Shown here in pieces: positions 43,639-55,806 of a stretch of DNA of 64,000 nt (position 1 is its first letter; each line of letters opens with the position of its first letter). The notes under the pieces were generated by a model that saw only the letters and a list, made by a program, of their open reading frames with translations, did no database searches and was not told the origin of the DNA. The stretch spans positions 1-64,000 of the forward strand of contig MU405389.1 of NCBI GenBank assembly GCA_022836615.1, written 5' to 3'. Made by a program: the position numbers and the translations under genes. The stretch comes from Annulohypoxylon bovei var. microspora. Its lineage: Eukaryota > Ascomycota > Sordariomycetes > Xylariales > Hypoxylaceae.

Positions 43639-45368
43639 CTAGCCCCCGCCCTCGGGCGGCAGCAGGCGGCCGAGGCTGCGGAGGACCTCCATGACGGGCA
43701 TGTCCTTGGTGCCGGCGCCGGCGCGCTCCCTCTCCTCCCTGGCCTTGAGCCGCGCCGCGCTGAGCGCGAGCACGCGGTCCGCCTGCTGGGTGCCCGTGGC
43801 CACCCGGCGCTCCAGCCGGTGCACGTTGTCCGACAGCTGGTCGATGCGGTACTCGAGGGACGCGTGCAGGGCCTGCAGCCTCGCCTGCAGCTTCTGCGGC
43901 TTGGGAACGGAGCTCGCGGCCGGTGGGTTGGTGAGGGAGGCGAGGATCTGTGCCTCGTCGGCGTCGAGGAGGGAGGCGTCCGGCAGCGGCAGCGTCTTGG
44001 CGTCGGGTTCTGGGAAGAGCGGGGGGAGTTCTGGGGGTGGTTGTTTGAGGGATTGCCATGTTCGCTTTTCTGCTTTTAATCTGCGAGTTTGTGTTAGTAT
44101 GTAGACCGTGGTGATGGTAATGAGGATAAGACGTGAGACATACCGTTTTATTCTCTCTTCTAGCTCAGTTATCTTCTCCTCGTGCTCGATGTTCCGCGGA
44201 TTCGGCTTCACTATTGCCGGTGGCCGCGGTATATCTTCTCGTGCAAACCAATCCGAGAACTCCGACCTCGAGGAGAAATCCTTTAGTAGCTGGTCTTGTA
44301 TTGCTCGGGCTGCGTGATAAATGTTAGCTTGTAGAACCGGCCGTTGGCATTACCGCCTTTGGGGAGATATCTTACCCCCTAAAATCTCATTAGAATTCGT
44401 AGACCCCAACGGTGGTTTTTCTGATAATGCCCGCTCTCCACACCATGTCAGAAGCTGCTTCATACGACGCGGCTCCATCAGCTCGGCCTCGATATGCTTG
44501 TAGAACTCGGCGGGATCGACTGCCTTGTGTGGTATCGCGTTGTGACCGTTCTCGATGAGAGAGCTTGCTCGCCGCCCGCGCATGCCCAGACTACTCCTTC
44601 GAGCACCCGTTTTCCTCCGCATCTCTTTATTTCGGTTCATGATCGGGGTATCACTAAATGGCAGTGCGATCTTCTTAGATTCCAAGGCATTATCCCCGCC
44701 TCTCCCTCTAGGTTCATCCCTAGGTGTCGACTGGACTGTCTCTTCCTGGACCTCTTCCTCCTCCGGCATCTCCTGGACCTCCTCGACCCGCTTCTTCTTT
44801 TTATTGCTAACTCCATTTGTAGCCTTCACCGGTTCCTTTTCTGTCTTTTCCACGGATGGTCGACCTCTCCGCCGCGTACTTCTTTGTGCTGGCCCCGGCG
44901 GTGGTTGTGGCGGTGTTTGCGCTTCATCTAGATCATCTGACATTTGGCTCGACCTCCTCTTCGCATTCCTCCTAGGTGCCGATACTGGTACTGGTGCTGG
45001 TTTTGGCTGTGGCGGTAATACTTCCTGAGCTTTATTCAGTCTCGGCCTGCCCTTTCTTGCTGCCGGTGCAGGTTTCGGTTTTGGAGCTGGAGCAGGCGCC
45101 GGCTCGTCCTCAGGTATCGGTTCGGGCTGCGTCTTTATCCGCTTCGATCCTCGCGTGAAATGAAAATCACCATCCTGCTCATCATATGCTAAAAAAGAAA
45201 TTGCGGTCAGTGGTCCGGCTATCAACAATGCCAACACCCCCAAATTGGCTCCCCCCGCTGCGGGAGAACGGTAAACCTACCGGCGATGCGCGAGCTCCTA
45301 CGGCGCTTGGGCTGATTGCTCATGCTCAGGACTTGTAGTGGCTGACGGATTTGCACGAGAGTAGTCAT
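43639..45368 (-). CDS. DSN1: Kinetochore MIND/Mis12-complex subunit Dsn1/Mis13
   Basis: Four exons: 45,368-45,281, 45,188-44,376, 44,309-44,144 and 44,080-43,639; 502 residues, all phases consistent. Dsn1 bridges inner (CENP-C) and outer (Ndc80) kinetochore as part of the Mis12 complex. The N-terminus joins to RRRSSRIAAYDEQDGDFHF; a Pro/Ala/Lys-rich linker follows. The basic segment RRSSLGMRGRRASSLIENGH (about 226-245) carries two R-R-x-S sites of the Aurora B type known to control Dsn1. The Mis13 domain then starts (VDPAEFYKHIEAELMEPRRM, LLTWCGERALSEKP) and continues through SDWFAREDIPRPPA and helical segments (HEEKITELEERIKRLKAEKR). The ATG at 45,368 is chosen; Met16 (45,323) is possible. 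Introns are canonical (GTAGGT, GTAAGA, GTATGT). Confidence 0.88.
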
Positions 45369-46608
45369 GGACGCTGGGGTAGAGAGCGCATCTGTTCGAA
45401 AGTGTTGTGGTTGTTGTAGTCGCGCCGGTTTCGTGAAATTAGAGGAACGCTTCGATTGGGGGCCACAGCGCGAAAAAAACGTATAGGCCTTTAACCGCGT
45501 CAATCAATTGGCGGTAGTATCAATTATATCGGATTATATGTCGAATCGCGCGGATCGTCGGGTACGGTAAATATAAATGTTGCTTCTTTTTGCTTTGACT
45601 TTATTTCGTAAGCGGATCGTTAAGTTTTGGGCGTTGGCATTGGCGTTGCAGGGAGTGGTGACGAGGCGCGAAGATGTTCCTTCCACCCTTCCTCAATGTT
45701 TACATAGAACTGTTTATGCACAGACCATGCCAGCGTAGCCTTGCCGAGACCCACTCTGTCCACTTTCCCCCCCTCTCTATTATCTATACACCGCTTAAGT
45801 AATTAATCAACCATCAATTATACTAAAATCCATTAAAAGCGAAATATGAATTTACCAATTATTATTAAGGTCATAAAACAACACGCATCAACCAACACGG
45901 TACTAGACTGTCTAGACATGTACTAATTAGTACCTCTACATCACTAGTACGGTACATAGGGTCACAGATAATTATTTCTTTTATGACAATCAAATCGTTC
46001 GCTAAGAGCCTACGTGTATCAGCTAGCTAATATAAACGGCCGAAACGAAGACCAGGTACTCCCGAGAAAGACGGCGATGGCGCGAGTCCCTATTTGCTCA
46101 CCCCGTCTACTCTCAACGCCAGGTTTGTAATAACAAAGTACTTCCAGTGTTCCCTCCTAAACACCGTTTTTGATGTGTATGCCCAGCCAGATACGTACAT
46201 ATATCAATATCACCCGATGATATGGCGAAGCTATAGGCGATACGTCTCCCCGCTAACGTGGTAAGACGTGCCACAATGCAGCCATAGCCTAAACGCCCTA
46301 TCGTGCTCTCGTGAATTTCCGAATGTTATTACAGACACCAGAGTTAAGAGGCGAGCGTTCCCCCCGTCCGGGAACGTCCACCAACCTCCAGTGTCGTCAG
46401 CAGAGCAGGAGCGCCTAATCACTTTTCCTACCACCCGATACCATTAAGGGGTTTTTCTTTTTCTTGAAAAATCAGTCGAACTCTTGGTGACCAAAGATTT
46501 GAGGGGACCGGGACTTCTACCGCCCGGCACCCGCCATATTGATCACTACTCTTGGTGGTAGTCATCTATGTTTGGATAGACAGGGTTTTCAGCAGCTGTC
46601 TCGCCATC
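45369..46608. other. Intergenic region between AtfA and Dsn1 genes
   Basis: About 1.2 kb, both neighbours on the minus strand: the AtfA 3' region followed by the Dsn1 promoter. No gene seen. Confidence 0.55.
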
Positions 46609-48308
46609 CTATGAGAAACGTCGCGGTACTCCTTGTCCTGCCATGACGGGTTGGTTAGGGAGGGGGGCTGCCATCCCGTAAGGATTGATTTGTGGATTAT
46701 AAGTCTCCATTGCTTGTTGCATGAACGCCCCATGTAGCCCCTGCTGCTGAGTAACCGGGCAGTCCTTATGGGCAAGCAGGAGGGTCTTGAGATTAACGAC
46801 TTCTTCCCTAAGCTGAGAAATCTGTGCCGTTAAGGCGTCGTTCTCACTACTGAACATTTCTACCTTACTTTGCAGATTGGCCAACCATTGTTTCTTACGT
46901 TGTCGACATTTCAACGCGGCAACCCTGAATAGACCACGTTAGCAAAGGATCTAAATAGTAAGCGTACAAATAAACGTACCTGTTTCGTTCGAGGAAATTC
47001 TTCCGTTTTTCTTCATCAGTCATCTTCGATTTGGGATGCGAACCGTCACCCTTGTCGTCGTCCTCTTCATCTGAGGACATGTCATTTTCGTCCAATGACG
47101 GAGCCGTCTTTGCCTTCTTGTTAGCCGGCTGCTTCGCAGGGGCCTCCTCGGCTTTACGTCGCCCGTTTGTAGTTGCAGCACTGCCGCGCTTTCCCTTCCC
47201 TCTCGCACTTGGCTTCGCCTGTTCGCTGTCTTCCGAAATGCCACTAGCTGCTTCACTAACTCCCCTTGTCGGCGTCGTAGCCGCAGCACCATTTCCATTC
47301 ATCTGCGGCGATGTGCCGTTGGCCTGGTTCGGTTGGGGTGGAGCCGGGTGAGCATGAACTGGCTGATTACCACCAACAGGATACTGTGTCTGATTACCGT
47401 TTCGGCCCTGGGCACCTTGAGCTAACATATACAGACCATTAGCAGCGTCGTTGTCGTGGGGATCAAATGCACCCGAAGACTGCTTGGACTCGGTCTTAAT
47501 CTGAGCCCCGTTCGTCTCCGGTTGCGACGTGACGGGCTGCGGTTGTTGCTTGTCACGGTTGGCTTTCGCGGCGGCAGCACTCATGGCAGTTCGATGGAAG
47601 TCGAGCGTGCTAGGTGTTGCGGTACCACTTGCTAGTTGCGCAAAGAGAGCTTGCGAGTTGGGACTCGGGGCAGGGAACATAGAACCGCTTCCACCCGGTG
47701 TCAAGCCCGTTCGTAGTGAGCTCTCATTGGGCGTGAATCCACCTCGCAGGGTATGCGACGTGTCGCCAAAGTAGTCATTCGCCGGGCCGGAAAGCATCGC
47801 CGGACTGAGCGGTCCCGTCCTAAGAGATCCGCCTCCCCAGTTAAATGGCGTGTTTCCGTTCCCGGGCAACAACGACGACGGCGAGGTAAGGGCAGCCACG
47901 CTGGGCAACTTGGTACCACCGGGGGTTTCCACTGTGCCTCCCGTACCAAAGGATTGCTCGAACGGGTTGGGTTCGAGGCTCAGGTTACTCGAGAAGTAAT
48001 CTTCGCCGGGTTTAGGCGGAGGCGCCAATGGTCGACCAGGTTCGTTGTTGGCAGCGCCCTCCGACTTCAGCTCGGGTTTCTTGTCGCCGTTTGTTTCTGC
48101 GAAGACGTGACGACAAAAGTTAGCAATGACGTCCAATTGAGCACATCCCAATGGTTAATCGGGATGGATTACGAATGACGATGATGTTGATAAGCAACGA
48201 CGGCACGATATAGTGACCGATGTAGGGGGTCAGTGCAAAAGAAGGCAGATAATCGGTGAGCTCACCTGACAAAGGATTATCTGATGACTTGGTCTCAGTC
48301 GGAGCCAT
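46609..48308 (-). CDS. atfA: bZIP stress-response transcription factor AtfA/Atf1
   Basis: Three exons: 48,308-48,266, 48,096-46,980 and 46,924-46,609; 491 residues. Atf1/AtfA factors act in the nucleus downstream of the Sty1/Hog1 MAP kinase in osmotic, oxidative and conidial stress responses. The order of parts fits the Aft1 family: an N-terminal osmotic-stress segment (KPGEDYFSSNLSLEPNPFEQ), HRA- and HRR-like segments (TKLPSVAALTSPSSLLPGN; GLTPGGSGSMFPAPSPNSQ), an acidic/basic linker with a likely nuclear signal (PANKKAKTAP), and the bZIP at about 375-445. The basic region is NFLERNRVAALKCRQRKKQW and the zipper has Leu heptads in LQSKVEMFSSENDALTAQIS. Several S/T-P sites suit MAP-kinase control. 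The exon 2/3 junction splits the basic-region Arg codon. Donors are GTGAGC and GTACGT. Confidence 0.93.
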
Positions 48309-51300
48309 TGTGACGACGATGACGAAGTTGGTTTTATGGCGCTGGGTTATGTGTATGCGTGTGTACGTGCGTTCTGGGGAAGGTATATGATGTAACGATA
48401 CGCTTGACGCACAACGGCTGACTTGGGGGGAGGCAGCTTGCAAAGAAAAAAAAAAGGCAAACTACCTCTGGGGAAATTAGGAGCGAACGGGTCGCTAACC
48501 TAGAATATCGTGGCGTTTAATTGATGAATGAGTGACGATATAGGCTAGACTAAGTGAGAGATACGTATTTGCTATTGAAACTTGTGTGGTTGCTGGACCT
48601 TGTGTTGCTCGTGAATTGGCGTTGACGCAGTTTGGATGGAAATGATAAGTTGCAGGTGTTAGAGGGAGATGTTGGGCGATGAGGTCATGAGGGAAGAAGT
48701 GACATAAGGGGTGGTTTTTGGGAGAGGAGGCAGGCACAGCAGACGTAAAAGCCCCCCGAAAAATGCTTGGAGCCGAAGGTGGACAAGGCCCGCACTAGAC
48801 ATGGATTGATCATCCAATGGACGTGTGGAAGGCGTGATCGAAGATCCCTAAGTACCAGGACAGTGCGTCTACGTAATTCCCCATTTGTTTTAGCTTTGGT
48901 TAAGCCTGTTTGGGCAGCCTGCTAGCATCCACTATTACAATCGTACCTACCAATTACCAATTATCCTACTGAGCCTACCCGGTCGTTCTGGTGGTAGTAC
49001 ACGCTGTCAAGGGAGGAAAGCTAGGATACCTAGGTACACGTATGATAATTACATGTACGTATGATACTGGCAGGAAGGTGATTCGTCCGGTTGCTGGAAC
49101 TGAACGGGCTTTTTACCTTCTTTGAACCGACGGCCCCAGTTCGATTTGAATCGGAACGGTGAGTCTTTCAGATTTGGAGATTGGACGTTAAAAAAAACAT
49201 ACGTTTATTAGAAACCAATTTGACTCTTTTTACTCTCCAGAAACGAAAACTCACTTTTCTGCTCTTACTCGAAGATAATAAATATTATATGTACATGATG
49301 ATGACTTTACATTGATGTATGTAGATGACACCGTCATCCACATTCTAAACCTTATCTCTAATATCTCCGGTTTGTCAGCGCTCTCATTGAGTCACACCAA
49401 CGAGCTTCTCAGTGCCATTTCGCAAGTTTGCAGAAAATGAAGGGTATGTCATAGGTGGTAGATAACGATTATGATCTTGTATTCTCTCATTGTACATACA
49501 ATGTAGCAGTATACACATGCATATATGTAGGTAGGTATGTATGTCAATGCCTACCTACATGATAGTTGGATGGGAATAGCCAGAGTTTGACATCTGGACT
49601 TCCAAGCATCAAGTACTTAGGTACGTAGGTAACCCAAAATTCGAAATGCGGATCTGAGGCTCGATTACAAAGAAGCCCAGCGCGATCGCGATCAAGAACA
49701 CGAGGAAGAAAAAAAAGAAGGCCAAGAAAAAGCGGGAAAGACCATAAAGGGTGTCTGATATGTAATGGAGGCTCGAGTTGATAACAGGGGGCAGGAAACA
49801 AGTCAAGACAAGTCTCGTACCAACTAAGCTTGCCGGAACTCTAGTCTTTACAACAGTCTTTAGAATGACGCTAGTTAAAATGCGGCAGGCACATCCACAC
49901 CATCCTACCCATCCAACATCTTTGAGAGGTGGCAAAAAGACTATATTCCAGTCAAGCCAGACTCTTTCTTCGAATCAGAAATCCCGGTTGAAGATGCAAA
50001 GACCTGGTTCGTCTTGCCTTCCCGGACACATCCCGTCGCGTCTGACAAATTGGAACACGATAATCGAGGGGGAGGCTCCGCGGGAGACAAATAGTATGTA
50101 TGCATAGAAAACAAAATGAATGAAAACATTTGGGTGGTTTGTTGAGCGGAAGGGATGGATTTTTGTGATTTAGTTGATTCGTTCATTCAAGAATTCCTAT
50201 TCTTGATTAAGAACGACTTGCATGCAATAGACTTACCTTCCTCAGATATTGAAGTTTGTTCTTCTCTTTCCCCCTATCTTTCCATATTTAGGTACCTGTC
50301 AACTTTGCGCCTTCTTATGGAATTCGAACTTACATTCTGCGTATACACAGGCAGTCACAACTGCCAGGGATGGATGTAATGAGTTTCGTGTCGAGCTAGA
50401 AAAATTCAGAAGGAAGATTTGAAAAGGTGGTCAGGGCGGGAAATTCGCAACGAATTACGTCACTCCCTAAGTACCACACCCAGTGTAATTTAATCCTTGG
50501 CAAACTGTAATCTTTCTTTATTTTTTTTATTTTCTTTTTTTTCCTTCGCGTTTTTATCAACTCTCAAAGTCTCGACCCCTTGGATATTTCCCAAACCGGA
50601 CAGGCTTCGTATGTTCGAGCCGTTGTTGCAAGATTTCGTTATCTTAGGCGCATTCGTGATTGACTGCCGTACCGTTCGAGATCCAAGATCGTGGGTTGAC
50701 TGATCACGCACATGGCGATCGCCTCATCTGGCATCTAAGCATCTAGGCTGCTATGTAGGTCAAGCAAAAGCTCGAGCCGTGTGCTATTCTTTCCAACATC
50801 TACATTCGAAGACGATCTTCGCATGGATATCTTCCCCTTTCTTCCATCTTTGGTAGACGGAATCTTAATTCCTGATGTCCTTCTATTCTTATATATGAAC
50901 ATGTGCCAACAAGATTTCAATACTCCGTTGTGCTTTTATCCGCGAGGTTAACACGGAGATTCTATCTATACCTACATATCGACGATGACGCAAATTTTAC
51001 GGCATCTTAAAATCTCCCCGCTAACCTGTGTTGGGCTAGACATTTGGCGTCGCTTAAATTTCGAGGCTTTTGTTCGTGCTTACAAACACGCCTACCACAC
51101 CAAATAACGCGCTGTAGCTTTTACTCAGCCCCTATTTTAGAATCACCATGGATCTTACTGTTGACAATATGTCCTTATTTATAATTTGAAGAATCATATG
51201 GTTCTCTTAACATAGCATTTTGGCTTCAAATGGGCCAGATCGCAGTTTGACGCGCATCACTCTCGGTACATCGCCTCACCCACCAACCTCAGCTACGGTA

Positions 51301-51959
51301 ACATTCAAATCATCATACAACGTCTGAATACATTAGCGTCGCACTACATACTACCGGTCCTCTCGGCAGTCAACTCCGGTTAAAGCTACTAGAAATGCCA
51401 TTCGGAAATTGACCCCAAAAGGCCATCCAGATTTGTGAGCTTAGCCAATCAGCTAGAGATCTCCCAGGTTACTAAACAAAGCTTAATTAGGCGTTTCTTA
51501 TCACTTCTCAGGTCGGAAAACTTGAGGCTTCAATAGATTGCCGAGTCAGGCTAACTAATAGCATCAAGTATATTACACAGTATAAGTATACTACCTCTCA
51601 ATACCGATACATATTATAATTGGAGTAGTTGGCTTTGTAGCTGGTATACTCAGGTTAATATACCAGCAAAGTCCTCGCTAGCTAGGAAACTACTCGTACA
51701 GGCGCTAAAAATATGGAGTATCAAGTATCAAGTCTATCATCCCCAATAACATTTCACAAAATTGATACAATTATAGGTCAATATCCATATAACTTATGTC
51801 GATTAGGACGGTTCAAGTGAACCACCTAGAAGTATACAGGTAGCGGTACACAACACATCCAGATGGTTTTCTAGTCCTCCATAAACACTTAGTTCCGACA
51901 GCCGGGATATGTCAGCCTCGTCTCGTTTTCTTTCCCGATCAGCCGCACCATCGTCATCC
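48309..51959. other. 3.65-kb region upstream of AtfA; no defended gene
   Basis: Contains the AtfA promoter and probably a long leader. A minus-strand frame at 49,609-49,935 encodes a hydrophobic stretch (FFLAFFFFFLVFLIAIALGF) flanked by unremarkable sequence; I do not call it. A TACCTAGGTA palindrome lies at 49,027-49,036 and a TAGGTAGGTATGTATG run near 49,527. No other gene seen. Confidence 0.5.
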
Positions 51960-53127
51960 TTATCTGCCTACGCAGAACAGGCCAGTCGGTGCGTGCACCC
52001 TAACAGATCCATGGGTCGCCTTGGTTTCAATTACAATCTGCGTCTCATCCAAACTCACTAGCTTCCCCGTATCCTTGTTCCATCCGCCCCAGCCTTTTGG
52101 CGACATCTTCACTTGTTCCCCTTTCAAAAGGTTGAGTTCTGTGGCCATCACGTCGCCTTCCTCTTCAGCGAATGGAGCCGTCATGATTGCAGCCACGGCC
52201 TGGGAGCTTTTTAACGTCTGCGGCGGCCATTGCGCTTGTTTCGCTTCTACGAACGGCTTGAAGCGCTCGATCCAAGCGAACACTTTCGGGAGTTGGGCTC
52301 TGTCAATAAATTCGGCTGGCAGTGCGCCGGGAATGGTGTAGAGCCAATATAGAGGCCATATAGCCTCTAGGTCGAGAAGCGATGGGCCGTCAGTATTGCC
52401 TAGCCAATTCCTTCCGTCTGCGAGGAACGTCGTCTCAAGCATGAAATGCATATACCATCGAACCGCCGACGCAGCCTCGGGCCTCTTTGCCCTAATTGTT
52501 TCCAAGGAAAATGAGGCAGGGACATTTCGTATGTCCTCATGTATCTTTGAGCCAACGACGTCGGCATGGTCGAGCAGGAATTCCTAACCCTTCTCTCCGA
52601 TCAGCCCGTCTGGCAGTAGGTACATGGCGTTCACAAACAGGCCGCTGTCAGAGACAGTGCCCCGGAAGAGCCATTCGATGGTGTTGTAATGATTGCTGCC
52701 GTACCCCTTGACGCTGGGGTGTGCTTCACTCTCTGGGAATAACTGCTCCAACTTTTTGAGTATGAAATCTAAATCGACGTATACATCCCTTCCGATACAG
52801 AGAATAGGAATGCGTCGGTATGCAATTCCGAGATTCTGCGTGAGATCCGGAGATAGGGGTGTGTTTGATTGCAACTAATATGCTAAGTCAGTATTTACTC
52901 GGCTCAACGTGGGGATTTGTAGTGGGTGATGTACGAAATGTCGGAAGCATTGAAGGTGAAATGTTTAGGGCAAGGTAACTAGAACATACGAAACGAGAGA
53001 AATTTAGGTGACTTACACATTGATAGTATGGGATCTTCCTCAAGGTTAGATACCAGACAAGGACCTTGCTGTGCGGCGAGGACATGTAGTGGTAAAGCAC
53101 CACGCGTCGATTCGGGATTGGCGCCAT
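51960..53127 (-). pseudogene. Glutathione S-transferase-like gene with one in-frame stop
   Basis: Exon 1 is 53,127-53,017 and exon 2 starts at 52,874 (GTAAGT donor, TGAC branch site, TTAG acceptor). The frame opens MAPIPNRRVVLYHYMSSPHS, the beta-alpha start of a thioredoxin-fold GST N-domain, and continues to SNTPLSPDLTQNLGIAYRRI, PILCIGRDVYVDLDFILKKL and FPESEAHP. It then meets TAG at 52,584-52,586 directly after GLIGEKG. The same frame stays open afterwards (EFLLDHADVVGSKIHEDIRN, then the helical C-domain RWYMHFMLETTFLADGRNWL, SLLDLEAIWPLYWL) to 51,960. No nearby donor/acceptor pair removes the stop and keeps the frame. A single C-to-T change in a Gln codon would explain it. Truncation or read-through are the two outcomes. 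Confidence 0.72.
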
Positions 53128-55806
53128 CTTGGTCAATGGTGGGTGTTGATGTCTTGAAGGTATTAAAGGTATGGTGGTATAGTATGTGTTGTATGTGTCG
53201 CAATTTTTTACAAAAAAGGAAGAAAAACCTAAGGCGTTCGTAACTAAAGTGTTGTAAATGTTCTTGCAAAATTTGGTGTTATGGGCGAAAAAGAAATTTT
53301 ACAAATTATAAAAGTTGCAGGATTGTTAAGTAGGTGGGCAGGTTCCAAAAGGCGGTAAAGGGGCAGTACTATCGTCGACCTTGTCATCGCCAGGATATGA
53401 CATGTTACTATGACTACAGCTGGAACTATAGCCCAACAGCTATGAAAGAGCTGTCACTTAGCTGCTCAGCAACTGAACTACCACCCTACCAGCTGTAAAT
53501 CCGAGTCATCTTTGGCATCTAGTCAATGATTGTTAGCTTCTATATTTTTCTACCCTAAGATACCTAGGTACCTACAATATATCATCGTTCATTTCGCCTA
53601 GCATCTTGAGGCGCAATGCCATGTGATCTGGAGTGACTACTACTTAATCAACAACAAAACCATTCACCTCTTACTTGTCTGTCCAACCTTATCTAGATAG
53701 TCGTCAACGCGTCGACGATGAGTCTGCCAGATAGCGACCAGTACCTCTCTCACGTACTCTTGCATGAGTCGAAAAGGGGCTTTATTGCAATCCACTTGAG
53801 GTCTTTCCAAACTCTGTATATCCGTAGCCTGATTAGCCGGCTTACCGACATTTACTTTCAAGTCATGGAGTTGATCCATTTGCGATTTCTTTTATATATA
53901 TATATATATACAGAAGCGACAACAGACTTCTTGGATCATAAGCCTACGGCTCTAAAAGCAGCCGGTCATCTAGCTCTGTATAGGGGCTTGTAGGAGGTTT
54001 ATTAGCAATTATATCCATCTACCTAGATATACAAATACCATAGCGTAGAAGTTTCACATCTCTCCTGAATGGACGACCGGAGAACTTTAGAGTTTTATAC
54101 TCAGGAATATAAACGAGTGACTATTCTTAGATCCATGTATTCAGGACGAATTAAATATATAGGAGCTACAGAGTCTTAGATGACACCATCCTTCAAAATG
54201 ACTATGCTTTCTGCTTGGGCATTACTGAGTGACTTTTCATTACTCTCCTTAATGTCACCCCTGATGTTTTCATAATTATCTCTATTTCATTTCATGCGGT
54301 TACAGAATAAATCGTGACGATTAATAGTAACACACTAAACCTACGAACGCGTATGTAACATGCTTCTCTATTATCTCGGTTCATTAGGTAAGCCAGAAAT
54401 ATTCCAAATTAAATTTAAGTCCTAGAGTTATATATCTCAAGGTTTGCGTTTCGGGAATCTGTGTTTAGTAAGGTTATGTTTTCAACCCTTTTTGACAGTC
54501 GGGTCTTGAAATTATCTCATCATGTTTGGAAATTCCATTTTGACTCTAACCACCATTACTTAAAGTTTGTTATTTAAATGTTAAGTTGTCTTACGTGGAA
54601 GTTTCTGGGCAGGTTAAATCCTGAGTATATCAAAGTTCTTGTGCTAGAAATTGTTATCCTCAGTTGGCTATAGCTATATAACTCAGGTATTGACAAGGAC
54701 AGTATGCTTAAAATGAAAGCACTAAGTATCAGTCAATAGCCCCATTTTTATTAACCCTTATGACTCTATAGCGACTCTAGAGGTGAACGTCAAGTAGGGA
54801 CGACTACGTGTAATCTAGTTTATGTATGGAAGAAAGGAGATGTCGAGTATTACAAATTCCTGGGATATCATTGAACAGACTTCTGGGTTATCTAGGTGCA
54901 TATCCACACGTAGGTAGGCTAGAATATACGGCAGCTACGAATTCCGGAGCACACTTGACTATAATTCGCGCTTCTCCCTGTCTCTTCTCCTCCTCCTCGA
55001 ATCAAGGGAATCCCATTCAGATATCTTCTCAGCCTACCTACCTAGGTATGTAGGTAGGTAGTCAAGAGGTAGGCCCGAATCTGCGGAACGTCCGCACCTA
55101 TAAACCTCCACAAATTCCTAGACCCCGCGAGTGAGGACACACGGGCACATTCCAAGGGATACACGCCCGCGAAAGAACTGCCAGGAAGTCTGTCATCCCT
55201 TGTGTCGCCAACCTGCCATGCTCCCTGGAATCGCAGAACTAGGTGATGTCGTGCAGCTCCAGGAACTCACCAGTGCGAGGACGCGTCTCGTTCCCCGCAA
55301 TTCAGCTTGTCTTAGATTCTCGTCGATTAAATTGGGTTAGTTGGTTGGTTGGTTGACTATCGATGTCGCAAGGTTCGCCTCCATCAGCACTTATGCACGC
55401 TTCCGAAGGAACGCGAGCACTCTATCCTATCGATAACGCCGTTAATAACGAACGAGACCTTTAATCAAGGTTTTTGTTAGCCACAGTGATGCCGATAGGG
55501 AAATTTACATGGACCTTCCTGTCTTGAGGTGCAGATGTCTCGGTTATACTGCAGCTGTCCGTCGACACACGGCCTGGACTTGTCTTAGACACAGAACTTT
55601 GTACCACTATACTAATCGCCTGTCTCGTTCCCTACCAAGAATATATGAGATCGTTATGGGGTGGGGATGAAAATCAGTGGCGGCATTTACTTATTTGTAT
55701 TGCCAGTCACCCAGATCCGAAACCACGAAGGGAGCAGAAGAGCCAGTTCCTCCTTCCTTCTGTACATCGATTAAAAGTGTAACTGCGGATATAAGATACG
55801 TCTAGC
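53128..55806. other. 2.7-kb gene-poor region with simple repeats
   Basis: Holds a TA dinucleotide run (53,893-53,910) and TACCTAGGTA palindromes at 53,561-53,570 and 55,039-55,048, the latter inside a longer CCTACCTACCTAGGTATG run. A minus-strand 71-codon frame (53,664-53,879) has a coding look but no recognisable domain. No gene is called. Confidence 0.5.

Noticed and set aside
49609..49935. 108-codon minus-strand frame with a hydrophobic stretch
   Set aside because: The stretch comes from a purine-rich tract on the plus strand (AAG/GAA runs); there is no second supporting feature. A small membrane protein cannot be fully excluded.
53664..53879. 71-codon minus-strand ATG-to-TGA frame ending in a helical segment
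   Set aside because: Looks somewhat coding but has no recognisable domain or linked exon; too short to call.
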